Below are positions 44,742-56,011 of a stretch of 64,000 nt of DNA, one piece after another. The first letter of the stretch is position 1. The number at the start of each line of letters is the position of its first letter. The DNA lies in the NCBI GenBank assembly GCA_000737985.1, contig JNVT01000030.1, positions 40,001 through 104,000 of the forward strand. The letters run 5' to 3'. Origin of the DNA: Gammaproteobacteria bacterium MFB021. GTDB taxonomy: Bacteria > Pseudomonadota > Gammaproteobacteria > Pseudomonadales > Halomonadaceae. The notes under the pieces are model-generated. The model was given only the letters and a program-made list of their open reading frames with translations, ran no database searches and was not told the origin of the DNA. Position numbers and translations under genes: made by a program.

Positions 44742-45182
44742 ATGACCCAGCGCCAGCGTGGTTTCACCCTGATCGAGCTGATGATCGTGGTGGCGATCGT
44801 CGGCATTCTCGCCGCGATCGCCATTCCCAGCTATCAGCAGTATGTCGAGCGCTCGCGGCGCAGCGACGGCGAGGCGCTGCTGCAGAGCGCGATGGCGCGC
44901 CAGGAGAGCTACTACGGCCAGTTTCTGCAATACGCCCCCGACGTGGCGACCCTCACCGGGGGCGGCACCCTGGGCAACAGCGACTATCAGCTGGCGGTCT
45001 GCGGCAGTCAGGCGGGTTGCAGCGGCGGGGGCTCCGGCCAGACGCCGCCGGCGGGCCAGTATGTGCGCATGACCGCGACGCTCCAGTCGGGCAGTCCGCA
45101 GCAGGGCGATGGCGTGCTATGGATCGACTCCCAGGGCAATACCGGGCGGCGGCTGAATGGCACCGAGCAGGGGGCATGGTGA
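44742..45182 (+). CDS. pilE: Type IV pilin PilE-like
   Basis: This 146-residue minor pilin has the classical site [28 protein letters not shown] with Phe1 and Glu5 (quoted in part), then [20 protein letters not shown], typical of PilE. Two Cys (AVCGSQAGC) probably form the C-terminal disulfide. GGAGCC precedes the ATG. It is separated from pilY1 by 121 bases with a pyrimidine repeat. Confidence 0.93.
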   Translation: MTQRQRGFTLIELMIVVAIVGILAAIAIPSYQQYVERSRRSDGEALLQSAMARQESYYGQFLQYAPDVATLTGGGTLGNSDYQLAVCGSQAGCSGGGSGQTPPAGQYVRMTATLQSGSPQQGDGVLWIDSQGNTGRRLNGTEQGAW

Positions 45183-45511
45183 TGCGATCCAGCGGGCTGC
45201 AACGGTGGAAGCCAGCCGGGCGACTGGCAGCGTTCGAGTGCTGTGTGCTCGGGCTTTGTCTACTCGGCCTGCTGTCACCTGCGCTGGCGGGTGAGCGCGA
45301 GGTGGCCAAGTGTGCAGTGCGTCAGGCCGACGGTACCCTGCGCATTCGCTGGATCGAGATCGACGAGGTGCGCGAGGCTCAGCGTGCGCTGCAGCGCTTC
45401 CTCGACCAGGAGGCGCCCGGCGAGGGGCGTCAGGTCGAGCGCTGTATCGGCGCCCGCGAGATCTTCTCCAGCGCCCAGGCGCGTGCCGCGGAGCGCAGCA
45501 CGCCGCGTTGA
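45182..45511 (+). CDS. Small secreted protein of the pilus cluster, unknown
   Basis: This 109-residue protein has a signal peptide (FECCVLGLCLLGLLSPALA, cut before GERE) and a mature part with two Cys (VAKCAV, ERCIGA) and high charge. The ATG at 45182 overlaps the pilE stop (TGATG), with GGGGGC upstream. By position it resembles the small pilY2-type ORF of Pseudomonas clusters but I see no clear sequence match. A periplasmic accessory role in pilus assembly is inference. Confidence 0.65.
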   Translation: MRSSGLQRWKPAGRLAAFECCVLGLCLLGLLSPALAGEREVAKCAVRQADGTLRIRWIEIDEVREAQRALQRFLDQEAPGEGRQVERCIGAREIFSSAQARAAERSTPR

Positions 45512-45534
45512 GCCGCGTCCCGGGGATAAGCAGG

Positions 45535-46104
45535 TCAAGGGCAGCCAGAGCGATCACCCTGGGTCAGCGTCACCCGGCCGGCATCGTTGAGGGTCAGCTT
45601 GTTGCCGTCACTGGCCGTGCAGACCCAGAAGCTGCCGAGTGACGTATTGAAGTGCCACGGTGTGCTGTTGAAGGTCAGCCGACTCCCTCTATTCCAGCTC
45701 AGAGTGACGCCGCTCAGCCTATGCTCGCCCGCCAGGCGTCCACCGTTGCCGTCGACCCGATCCCATAGGTAGCCCTGACTCCAGTTCTTGCCGCACCGGG
45801 CATTTGCACCGAGGGCGCAGAGCTGCCACGGCTGGCGCGTGGCGACGGCGAGCTGCTGCAACGCTTCCAGGCGCTGGTGCAGCGCCTCGGTCTCGCTGGC
45901 CAGGCGGCGGCGCTCCAGCCAGCCGCTGGTGGAGATCGCGATGCCGGCGAGTATGCCGATGATCACCAGGGTGACCAGCAGCTCGATCAGGGTGAAGCCG
46001 CGCTGGCGGCGCCGGGGCGATCGGGACGAGGCGGTGGGCGCACGCGATAGACGGTGAGCGGTACGCGGGGCGATGGCGGTATCTCCTCGGGCGAGGTCGG
46101 GCAC
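45535..46104 (-). CDS. fimT: FimT/GspH-type pseudopilin
   Basis: This minor pilin of the GspH/FimT family has [22 protein letters not shown] with Phe1 and Glu5, and a C-terminal strand-rich part with two Cys pairs (LCALGANARC, VCTASDG). FimT in other species binds DNA for uptake. The start is unclear: the GTG at 46104 has no Shine-Dalgarno sequence and gives a very long leader. AGGAG is instead placed before an in-frame ATC codon at 46074. It is convergent with the secreted-protein gene and divergent from thiO. Confidence 0.82.
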   Translation of the reverse strand: MPDLARGDTAIAPRTAHRLSRAPTASSRSPRRRQRGFTLIELLVTLVIIGILAGIAISTSGWLERRRLASETEALHQRLEALQQLAVATRQPWQLCALGANARCGKNWSQGYLWDRVDGNGGRLAGEHRLSGVTLSWNRGSRLTFNSTPWHFNTSLGSFWVCTASDGNKLTLNDAGRVTLTQGDRSGCP

Positions 46105-46151
46105 GCGCGACGGCGCGAGTGGTAAACTCAGGCTTTTGTCGGGATATCGAC

Positions 46152-47237
46152 ATGCAGCAGGATTTCTTGATCGTGGGGGGAGGCGTCATCGGCATGCTGA
46201 CGGCGCTGCAACTGGCCGATGCCGGGCACTCGGTGGCGCTGGTGGAGCGCGGGCGCTGTGGCCGCGAGGCCTCCTGGGCCGGCGGGGGCATCGTCTCGCC
46301 GCTCTACCCCTGGCGCTATTCGCGGCCGATCTCGGCGCTGTCGAGCTGGTCCGAGGGGCGCTACCCGGAGCTCGCCGGGCGGCTGCTCGAAGAGACCGGC
46401 ATCGACCCCGAATTCCGCCAGAAGGGGCTGCTCTACCTGCGCGTCGAGGATGTCGCCGCCGCCCTCGACTGGGCGCGCGAGGTAGCCAAGCCGCTGTCGC
46501 GCATCGATGCCGCGACCCTGTATGCCAAGGAGCCGCAGGCGGCACCGGGATTCGACGGCGCACTGTGGATGCCGACCCTGGGCAGTATTCGCAATCCGCG
46601 TCTGGGCCAGGCGCTACGCGCGCGCCTCGCCGCCAACCCCGGGGTGACGCTGCACGAGGGGCGTGAGGTGCGCGCGCTGATCCGCCAGGGCACGGCCATC
46701 CGCGGGGTCGAGACCGATACCGGCGCGCTGCACGCCGGTCACACCGTGGTCTGCGCCGGGGCCTGGTCGAGCGCGCTGCTGGCGTCGGTCGGCGTCACCC
46801 TGGCGGTGCGCCCGGTGCGCGGGCAGATGATTCTGTTCAAGGCGCCACCGGGGCTGGTCGAGCGGGTGGTGCTCAAGGATGGCCGCTACGTCATTCCGCG
46901 CGCCGATGGCCGCGTGCTGGCCGGCTCGACCCTCGAGGAGGTGGGCTTCGACAAGCAGACCACGGCCGCGGCGTTCGACTCGCTGCACGCCAGCGCCTGC
47001 AGCATCGTGCCGGCGCTGGCCGAGTGCGAGGTCGAGCACCACTGGGCCGGGCTGCGCCCCGGCTCGCCCGAGGGCATCCCGACCATCGGTGCGGTACCGG
47101 GGGTCGACGGGCTGCATATCAATGCCGGTCACTACCGCAACGGCCTGGTGCTGGCACCCGCCTCGACCCGGCTGCTGGTGGATCAGCTGATCGGCTGCGC
47201 GCCGATCGTCGACCCGACCCCTTACCTGCCGCGCTGA
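46152..47237 (+). CDS. thiO: Glycine oxidase ThiO
   Basis: ThiO oxidises glycine to the imine used for the thiazole of thiamine. The 361-residue flavoprotein of the DAO family starts with the FAD motif FLIVGGGVIGMLTALQL and has GRCGREASWAGGGIVSPLYPW, a typical ThiO segment, and the C-terminal GLRPGSPEGIPTIGAVPG. The ATG at 46152 is favoured because the FAD motif follows at once. From memory, thiO next to fimT is conserved in Pseudomonas. nadE follows. Confidence 0.92.
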   Translation: MQQDFLIVGGGVIGMLTALQLADAGHSVALVERGRCGREASWAGGGIVSPLYPWRYSRPISALSSWSEGRYPELAGRLLEETGIDPEFRQKGLLYLRVEDVAAALDWAREVAKPLSRIDAATLYAKEPQAAPGFDGALWMPTLGSIRNPRLGQALRARLAANPGVTLHEGREVRALIRQGTAIRGVETDTGALHAGHTVVCAGAWSSALLASVGVTLAVRPVRGQMILFKAPPGLVERVVLKDGRYVIPRADGRVLAGSTLEEVGFDKQTTAAAFDSLHASACSIVPALAECEVEHHWAGLRPGSPEGIPTIGAVPGVDGLHINAGHYRNGLVLAPASTRLLVDQLIGCAPIVDPTPYLPR

Positions 47238-47349
47238 GCGCGGATTTTGCCCTGGCCGCGGCCATGGGCGAAAATGATCGTGACGTCGCCGAGGCCGCTT
47301 TCGGGGCGCCAGCCAACCCTGTCGTAGCTGTCTGGAGAAGAGTGGACCC

Positions 47350-48990
47350 ATGCAAGACCTGACCCTGGTAATGGCACAGCTCGACCCGCTGGTCGGCGAT
47401 ATCGCCGGCAATACCGCAGCGGCGATCGAGGCCGTGCGCGAGGCGAAGCTCGAGCACGACGCCGACGTGGTGGTATTCAGCGAGCTCTATCTCACCGGCT
47501 ACCCGCCCGAAGACCTGCTGCTGCGCGAAGCGATGGAGCCACGCCTGGCCCAGGCGCTGGCGGAGATGGCGCAGAAGATCGCCAAGTTCGCGCCGCAGAC
47601 CCTGGTGGTGGTGGGGTATCCCGGCCTGCGCGACGGCAAGCGCTACAACCTCGCCGGCGTGCTGCTGGGGGGCGAGTGGCGCGGCGAGTACGCCAAGCAG
47701 GCGCTGCCCAACTATCAGGTGTTCGACGAGGATCGCTACTTCGAGCCCGGCACCCAGCCGCTGGTGGTCGAGCACGCCGGTGCGCGGCTCGGTATCCTGA
47801 TCTGCGAGGATCTGTGGGACGGCGCCCCGGTCAGGCAGTCGGCGCAGGCCGGCGCCGATATCCTGGTCACGCTCAACGCCTCGCCGTTCCATCTCGACAA
47901 GCCCGCCGAGCGCGAGCGGCTGTTCGCCACCCGCGCCCGCGAGGTCGGCCGGCCGGTGGTCTATGTCAACGCCATCGGCGGCCAGGACGAGCTGGTGTTC
48001 GACGGCGGCTCGCTGGTGCTGGATGCCCAGGGTGAGGTCGCGGTACGCGCGCCGTTCTGGCAGGCGGGGTTGATGCCGGTGCGCTTCGTCGCCGCGGACG
48101 CCGGCTGGCACCCTGAGTCGGGCGAGCGCGAGGCGCTGCCGGAGAGCGAGGAAAATCTCTACTGCGCGCTGGTCACCGGGCTGCGCGACTACGTCAACAA
48201 GAGCGGCTTCCAGGGTGTGGTGATGGGGCTCTCCGGAGGCATCGACTCGGCGCTGTCGCTGGCGATCGCCGTCGATGCCCTCGGCCCCGAACGGGTGCAT
48301 GCGGTGATGATGCCGTATCACTACACCGCCGAGATCTCCCGCGCCGACGCCGCCGAACAGGCCCGACTGCTCGGCGTCGGCTACGAGGTGATGCCGATCG
48401 CGCCGATGGTCGAGGCGTTCAGCGCCACCCTGGCCGAGAGCTTCAGCGGCCTGGCGGCGGACACCACCGAGGAGAATCTGCAGTCGCGGGTGCGCGGTGT
48501 GCTGCTGATGGCGATCTCCAACAAGAAGGGGCTGATGGTCCAGACCACCGGCAACAAGAGCGAGATGGCGGTGGGCTACGCCACGCTCTACGGTGACATG
48601 GTCGGCGGCTACAACGCACTCAAGGATGTCTACAAGACCTGGGTCTACCGGCTGGCCAAGTGGCGTAATGCCCAGTCCCCGGCGATCCCCGAGCGGGTGA
48701 TCACCCGGCCGCCCTCGGCCGAGCTGGCCCCCGACCAGCAGGACAGCGACTCGCTGCCGGGCTACGACGTGCTCGACGCCATTCTCGAGCGCTATATCGA
48801 AGGCGACATGAGCGCCGAGGCGATCATCGCCGCCGGCTATGATCGCGACGACGTCTATAAGGTGGTCAAGCTGGTCGACCGCAACGAGTACAAGCGGCGT
48901 CAGGCGCCGGTGGGCGTGCGGGTGACGCTGCGTGGCTTCGGCCGCGATCGGCGCTATCCGATCGTCAATGGGTGGCAGCCCGGCGCCTAG
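47350..48990 (+). CDS. nadE: Glutamine-dependent NAD+ synthetase
   Basis: NadE makes NAD from deamido-NAD, ATP and glutamine. The 546-residue protein has an N-terminal nitrilase-type glutaminase with Glu45 (FSELYLTGY), Lys116 (EYAKQALPNY) and Cys152 (LICEDLWD), and a C-terminal synthetase with the PP-loop LSGGIDSALS (294-303) and TTGNKSEMAVGY. GAGAAG lies before the ATG. It is the bacterial two-domain form of about 540 residues. Confidence 0.96.
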   Translation: MQDLTLVMAQLDPLVGDIAGNTAAAIEAVREAKLEHDADVVVFSELYLTGYPPEDLLLREAMEPRLAQALAEMAQKIAKFAPQTLVVVGYPGLRDGKRYNLAGVLLGGEWRGEYAKQALPNYQVFDEDRYFEPGTQPLVVEHAGARLGILICEDLWDGAPVRQSAQAGADILVTLNASPFHLDKPAERERLFATRAREVGRPVVYVNAIGGQDELVFDGGSLVLDAQGEVAVRAPFWQAGLMPVRFVAADAGWHPESGEREALPESEENLYCALVTGLRDYVNKSGFQGVVMGLSGGIDSALSLAIAVDALGPERVHAVMMPYHYTAEISRADAAEQARLLGVGYEVMPIAPMVEAFSATLAESFSGLAADTTEENLQSRVRGVLLMAISNKKGLMVQTTGNKSEMAVGYATLYGDMVGGYNALKDVYKTWVYRLAKWRNAQSPAIPERVITRPPSAELAPDQQDSDSLPGYDVLDAILERYIEGDMSAEAIIAAGYDRDDVYKVVKLVDRNEYKRRQAPVGVRVTLRGFGRDRRYPIVNGWQPGA

Positions 48991-49032
48991 TCAGTCCCTG
49001 GCCAGGCCTCTGATCAGGCCCATTCAAGGCAT

Positions 49033-49063
49033 AAAAAAACCGCGACGAGGTCGCGGTTTTTTT
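49033..49063. terminator. Bidirectional terminator between nadE and bamD
   Basis: AAAAAAACCGCGAC-GAG-GTCGCGGTTTTTTT is symmetric, with A and T runs for both convergent genes. Confidence 0.94.
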
Positions 49064-49073
49064 GGGTCCCGGC

Positions 49074-49886
49074 TCAGCCGTTGGCGGTGAGCGGCGGGTT
49101 CACCTTGACGTGCTTGGGCTCGAAAGTGTTGCCATCGAGCTGGGCGTTGTCGGGGTCGTTGGCGATCAGCGTCTTGAGCACGCTCTGGGCGCGACCGCGC
49201 ATGTCCAGACCCAGATAGCCCTCGACCATCACCGCCAGGGCATCGCGGGTCGCGGTGGACTTGGGGTAGTGCTCGATCACCCAGCGCCCGCGCTCGATCG
49301 CGGCGACATAGGCGCCCTTGCGCAGGTAGAAGTCGGCCACCTGCAGCTCGTGGCGCGCCATCACGTTGCGCAGATAGATGATGCGCTGGCGCGCATCCGG
49401 GGCGTAGGCGCTGTCGGGGAAGCGCCGCACCAGCTCGCCGAAGTCGACGTAGGCGTCACGCGAGGCGCCCAGATCGCGCTTGGAGATGTCGATCAGCTCC
49501 AGCCCTTCGAGGCTGAAGCGGCCCGCCTGATAGGCGGCCAGCCCACGCATGTAGTAGGCGTAGTCGACCTGCGGATGATCCGGATGCAGGCGAATGAAGC
49601 GGCTGGCGGCGGCGCGCGCCTGCTCCCAGTTCTCCACCTTGTAGTAGGCGTAGATCTGCTCCAACTGGGCCTGCTCGGCGTAGCGACCGAAGGGGAAACG
49701 GGTATCGAGCGCTTCCAGCTGGGTCACCGCGGTGGAGAAACGGCCGGCATCGAGCGAGCTCTGGGCCTGCTGGTAGAGCTCCTGCTCCTGCAGGTCGGGG
49801 GCGGGCTCGTTACTGGCGCACCCGGCGAGCAGCGCGCCCGACATCAGCAGGGCGCCCAGTGCGGGAAATCGCGCTGAAAATCGCAT
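49074..49886 (-). CDS. bamD: Outer membrane assembly lipoprotein BamD
   Basis: BamD is the essential lipoprotein of the BAM complex. The 270-residue protein has a signal with lipobox LLAGCAS (Cys near 23), then tetratricopeptide-type repeats: ELYQQAQSSLDAGRFSTAV, YAEQAQLEQIYAYYKVENWE, DYAYYMRGLAAYQ, ADFYLRKGAYVAAIERGRWV. The ATG at 49886 has GAGG six bases upstream; an ATG two codons earlier overlaps that site. It is divergent from rluD, as in E. coli and Pseudomonas. Confidence 0.95.
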   Translation of the reverse strand: MRFSARFPALGALLMSGALLAGCASNEPAPDLQEQELYQQAQSSLDAGRFSTAVTQLEALDTRFPFGRYAEQAQLEQIYAYYKVENWEQARAAASRFIRLHPDHPQVDYAYYMRGLAAYQAGRFSLEGLELIDISKRDLGASRDAYVDFGELVRRFPDSAYAPDARQRIIYLRNVMARHELQVADFYLRKGAYVAAIERGRWVIEHYPKSTATRDALAVMVEGYLGLDMRGRAQSVLKTLIANDPDNAQLDGNTFEPKHVKVNPPLTANG

Positions 49887-49920
49887 CGTCATCCTCGTAT
49901 CAACCAATCCCTGGCGGCCG

Positions 49921-49929
49921 TGATAGAAT
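49921..49929 (+). promoter_or_regulatory. Candidate rluD promoter -10 (TGATAGAAT)
   Basis: An extended -10 TGaTAGAAT lies 77 bases before rluD, identical to that before rpsT. A TATAAA at 49947 is an alternative. No strong -35 is visible. Confidence 0.3.
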
Positions 49930-50005
49930 CCGCCGAATCCGCTCACTATAAAGCAAACCCCGGTAGCGGCGAAATGTACCGGCGAAACGGAATCCTTCCC
50001 GACGT

Positions 50006-50965
50006 ATGGCCGACATCCTCAAGCGTGACGAGCGCATACCCGAGCATTTGGCCGGACGACGTCTGGACCAGGCGGCGGCCGAAATGTTCCCCGAGTTCTC
50101 CCGCGAGCGGCTCAAGAGCTGGATCCAGCAGGGCGAGCTGAGCCTCGACGGGCGCACGGCGCGGCCCAAGGACAAGGTGTTCGGCGGTGAACGGCTGGCG
50201 CTCGACGCGCAGCTGGAAGCCGAGACCCGCTGGGAGGCGCAGGATATTCCGCTGACCATCGTCCACGAGGACGACGCGGTGGTGGTGATCGACAAGCCCG
50301 CCGGGCTGGTGGTGCATCCCGCCGCCGGCAACCCCGACGGCACCCTGCTCAACGCCCTGCTGCACCACTTTCCGGCGCTGGCCGGTATCCCCCGTGCCGG
50401 CATCGTGCATCGTCTCGACAAGGACACCACCGGGCTGATGATGGTGGCCAAGACGCTGGAGGCCCAGACCGCGCTGGTCGAGCAGCTGCAGGCGCGCAGC
50501 GTGTCGCGGGAGTACGACGCCATCGTGGTCGGCACCATGACCGCCGGCGGCACCGTGGATGCGCCGATCGGGCGCCATCCCAAGGATCGTCAGCGTCAGG
50601 CGGTCACCGCGGGTGGCAAGCCGGCGGTGACCCACTACCGGGTCCAGGAGCGCTTCCGCGGGCACACCCACGTGCGCTGTCGTCTGGAGACCGGGCGCAC
50701 CCACCAGATCCGCGTGCATCTGGCCCATGTGCGCTACCCGCTGGTCGGGGACCCGGTCTACGGCGGGCGGCTCAAGCTGCCCGCCGGCGCCGGCGAGTCG
50801 CTCAAGACGCTGCTGCGCGATTTCCCGCGCCAGGCGCTGCATGCGCACAAGCTGCGCTTCACGCATCCCGTCAGCGGCGAGCCGGTGGAGTGCCGCGCGG
50901 CGCTGCCCGATGACATGTTCCTGCTGCTGGATGCGCTGCGTCAGGATCGGGAGGGCGAGGCATGA
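50006..50965 (+). CDS. rluD: Ribosomal large subunit pseudouridine synthase D
   Basis: RluD isomerises uridines of helix 69 in 23S rRNA. The 319-residue protein has an N-terminal S4 domain (RLDQAAAEMFPEFSRERLKS), the catalytic Asp138 in GIVHRLDKDTTG, the GRTHQIRVHL motif and DPVYGG. It overlaps pgeF by ATGA; bamD is divergent. This arrangement (bamD, rluD, pgeF, clpB) is conserved in gammaproteobacteria. Confidence 0.96.
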   Translation: MADILKRDERIPEHLAGRRLDQAAAEMFPEFSRERLKSWIQQGELSLDGRTARPKDKVFGGERLALDAQLEAETRWEAQDIPLTIVHEDDAVVVIDKPAGLVVHPAAGNPDGTLLNALLHHFPALAGIPRAGIVHRLDKDTTGLMMVAKTLEAQTALVEQLQARSVSREYDAIVVGTMTAGGTVDAPIGRHPKDRQRQAVTAGGKPAVTHYRVQERFRGHTHVRCRLETGRTHQIRVHLAHVRYPLVGDPVYGGRLKLPAGAGESLKTLLRDFPRQALHAHKLRFTHPVSGEPVECRAALPDDMFLLLDALRQDREGEA

Positions 50966-51765
50966 GTCTGAGCGAAGATGCCGGATTGCCGGGCATGGCC
51001 CCGCCGGCCAGCGACGCGCCGACGCTGATCCTGCCCGACTGGGCGGCGCCGAGCACCGTCGGCGCCTTCGTCACCACGCGCCAGACCGGCCCCAGCCGCG
51101 GCCACTTCGCCGCCTTCAATCCGCAGGGCTTCAAGGGCGACGACCCGCAGACGGTGGCGCGCTGCCGTGAGCTGCTGTCGCTGGAGGTGGGCGATGGGCG
51201 CCCGCTGTTCTGGCTCAAGCAGGTCCACGGGGCGCGGGTGATGCAGAGCTATCAGCCCGAGTACCGCGAGACGCCGCCCGAAGCCGATGCGGCGGTCACC
51301 AGCGGGCGTGACTACGCCTGCGTGGTGCTCACCGCCGACTGCCTGCCGGTGTTCTTCTGTGATCGTGCGGGGACCCGAGTGGGCGTGGCCCACGCCGGCT
51401 GGCGCGGGCTCGCCGGTGGCGTGCTGGAGGCCAGCGTGGCCGCGCTGGGCGTCGATCCGAGCGAGATCCTGGTGTGGTTCGGGCCGGCGATCTCGAATGC
51501 CCAGTTCGAAGTCGGCCCGGAAGTGTTCGAAGCCTTCGTCGCGGTCCAGCCGGAGGCCGAGAGCGCCTTCGATCGCAGCCCCTATCGGCTCGGCCACCAT
51601 ATGGCCGATCTCTACAAGCTGGCGCGCCTGCGCCTCGAGCGTTTGGGCATCCAGTCGATCAGCGGGGGGCACTTCTGTACCGCCTGCGACGAGACGCGCT
51701 TCTACTCCTACCGCCGTGACCAGGGCCGCACCGGGCATATGGCCAGCGTGATCTGGCTGCGCTGA
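50962..51765 (+). CDS. pgeF: Laccase-domain purine nucleoside phosphorylase / peptidoglycan editing factor
   Basis: This 267-residue DUF152/YfiH protein has the zinc-binding set QVHGARV, TADCLPVFFCD, VGVAHAGWRGLAGGV and the C-terminal CTACDETRFYSYRRD. Family members have been described as purine nucleoside phosphorylases and as PgeF, which removes misincorporated serine from peptidoglycan precursors. The start ATG overlaps rluD. The terminator at 51821 follows. Confidence 0.93.
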   Translation: MSLSEDAGLPGMAPPASDAPTLILPDWAAPSTVGAFVTTRQTGPSRGHFAAFNPQGFKGDDPQTVARCRELLSLEVGDGRPLFWLKQVHGARVMQSYQPEYRETPPEADAAVTSGRDYACVVLTADCLPVFFCDRAGTRVGVAHAGWRGLAGGVLEASVAALGVDPSEILVWFGPAISNAQFEVGPEVFEAFVAVQPEAESAFDRSPYRLGHHMADLYKLARLRLERLGIQSISGGHFCTACDETRFYSYRRDQGRTGHMASVIWLR

Positions 51766-51784
51766 GGCGCGCTTTCCTGCTCCC

Positions 51785-51810
51785 CAGTATCAGACTTCAG
51801 TATCAGACTC
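51785..51810 (+). repeat. 13-bp tandem duplication after pgeF
   Basis: CAGTATCAGACTT is followed by CAGTATCAGACTC. Confidence 0.85.
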
Positions 51811-51820
51811 TCACATGAAT

Positions 51821-51858
51821 GAAATTCGTCTGCGTCCATTTGGCGCAGGCGAATTTTT
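51821..51858 (+). terminator. Terminator of rluD-pgeF
   Basis: GAAATTCGTCTGCG pairs with CGCAGGCGAATTTTT across a nine-base loop, with one G-T wobble, and the right arm ends in a T run. Confidence 0.75.
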
Positions 51859-51869
51859 CATGCGCAGCG

Positions 51870-51897
51870 CTTGAATTGTGCAAACATACCTCCATCT
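51870..51897 (+). promoter_or_regulatory. clpB: Sigma-32 (heat-shock) promoter of clpB
   Basis: CTTGAAT (51870-51876), 13 bases, then CTCCATCT (51890-51897) match the RpoH consensus CTTGAAA and CCCCATnT with two mismatches in all. It faces clpB, a classical heat-shock gene, about 60 bases before its start. Confidence 0.75.
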
Positions 51898-51958
51898 AGC
51901 TGTCAACTGATGAACTGATTCGCCGCCGACCCGGTCGGCCGGCTCTGGAGGGAATCCG

Positions 51959-54544
<2,586 letters not shown>

Positions 54545-54571
54545 TATCGCTGCACGACGCATAACCATGAC

Positions 54572-54594
54572 AGAGCCCCGCCGACAGGCGGGGC
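54572..54594 (+). terminator. Terminator of clpB
   Basis: AGAGCCCCGCC-gac-aGGCGGGGCTCT is a long GC stem followed by TGTCTTTT. Confidence 0.85.
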
Positions 54595-54637
54595 TCTTGT
54601 CTTTTCTGGGGCGGGGCTTGCCGAGAGCCCAGGTCGC

Positions 54638-56011
54638 TCAGGCGCGGGCGGGCTGGCGCCGGGGCGCCGTTGGGTCGCTCGCGCCGCGCACCAGGCGGCG
54701 CTGCAGCGCCTCCAGCGAGACGCCCTTGGTCTCGGGCATCAGGAACAACACGAACAGCACCTGCAGCACCATCATCACGGCGAAGAAGGCGAATACCGGC
54801 CCGCCGTTGAAGTGGCCCAGCACCGTGGGCATCACTAGCGCAATGCAGGCAGCACAGATCCAGTGCACCGAGCTGCCGAAGGACTGGCCGCGGGCGCGTA
54901 CCTGGTTGGGAAAGATTTCGGCGATGAAGACCCAGATGATCGCCCCCTGGCTGATGGCGTGGGCGGCGATGAACAGGCACAGCAGCAGGGGCACGTCGAG
55001 GCCGCCCAGATCATTCGAGAAGAAGGCGCGTGAGATCAGCACCAGCGAGACGATATACCCCACCGAGCCGATGTAGAGCAGGGTGCGCCGCCCCAGGCGG
55101 TCGATCAGTGCCATGCCGAGCATGGTGAACAGCAGGTTGATCACCCCGATACCCACGGTCGAGAGCAGGGCCGCGCTGCTGCCGAGCTGGGCCGCTTCGA
55201 GCACCCGGGGGGCGTAGTAGATGATGAAGTTGATGCCGGAGAGCTGATTGAAGAAGGCAATCAGGAACGCCAGCAGGATCGGCAGGCGATAGCGGCCGGA
55301 GAAGAACGCCGGTCGCGCCTGCTGCCCATCGCTGTCGTCGGCGGCGCGAATGGCGGCGACCTGGGCGTCGACGTCGGCCTGCGGGTCGAGCTGACGCAGC
55401 ACCGCGGCGGCGCCCTCGGTGTCGTTGCGGTGCAGGATCAGCCAGCGCGGGCTGCGCGGAATGCGTAGCACCATCAGGGTGTAGATCAGCGCCGGTAGCG
55501 CCTCGACGCCGAGCATCCAGCGCCACGCCTGGCCGTCGACCAGCGCGCCGATCACATAGTTGGAGACGAACGCCATCAGGATGCCGAACACCACGTTGAA
55601 CTGATACAGGCCCACCAGCAGGCCACGACGCTCGCTCGGTGCGATCTCGGAAATATAGGTGGGGGCTGCCACCGAGGAGACGCCCACACCGATACCGCCG
55701 ATCAGGCGGAAGAACGAGAACCAGTAAGGGTCGCTGGCCAGCGCCGAGCCCACCGCCGAGACCAGATAGAGCCCACCGATCAGCAGCAGGGTGGCGCGCC
55801 GGCCCAGGCGGTCGGTGGGGTAGTTGCCCCAGATGGCGCCGATCACCGTGCCCCACAGCGCCATCGACATCACCAGCAGACCGTGCTGCAGGTCACTCAG
55901 CCCCCACAGCGCCTGGATGGGCTTGTCGGCGCCGGAGATGACCGCGGTATCGAAGCCGAATAGAAACCCGGCCAGGGCTACCGTGATCGACCACTGGACG
56001 ATACGCGACAT
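54638..56011 (-). CDS. MFS sugar porter (SP family)
   Basis: This 457-residue, 12-helix major facilitator of the sugar porter family takes up a sugar or polyol by proton symport. The signatures are GFLFGFDTAVISGA, NYPTDRLGRRATLL, PRSPRWL, QLSGINFIIYYAP in the seventh helix (a sugar-binding motif), DRLGRRTLL and PETKGVSLE. AGGAGG lies seven bases before the ATG at 56011, far better than the upstream ATG 66 bases earlier. No catabolic genes are adjacent, so the sugar is not known. It is convergent with clpB. Confidence 0.9.
   Translation of the reverse strand: MSRIVQWSITVALAGFLFGFDTAVISGADKPIQALWGLSDLQHGLLVMSMALWGTVIGAIWGNYPTDRLGRRATLLLIGGLYLVSAVGSALASDPYWFSFFRLIGGIGVGVSSVAAPTYISEIAPSERRGLLVGLYQFNVVFGILMAFVSNYVIGALVDGQAWRWMLGVEALPALIYTLMVLRIPRSPRWLILHRNDTEGAAAVLRQLDPQADVDAQVAAIRAADDSDGQQARPAFFSGRYRLPILLAFLIAFFNQLSGINFIIYYAPRVLEAAQLGSSAALLSTVGIGVINLLFTMLGMALIDRLGRRTLLYIGSVGYIVSLVLISRAFFSNDLGGLDVPLLLCLFIAAHAISQGAIIWVFIAEIFPNQVRARGQSFGSSVHWICAACIALVMPTVLGHFNGGPVFAFFAVMMVLQVLFVLFLMPETKGVSLEALQRRLVRGASDPTAPRRQPARA

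Noticed and set aside
44633..45511. Long frame running through pilE into the small secreted gene
   Set aside because: Only its last third (from 45182) has a start with a ribosome-binding site and a signal peptide; the earlier part is a shadow of pilE.
49905..49918. ATCCCTGGCGGCCG near bamD resembling the core of the 75/76-bp repeat
   Set aside because: Only about 13 bases match and the other stems are absent, so it may be chance.
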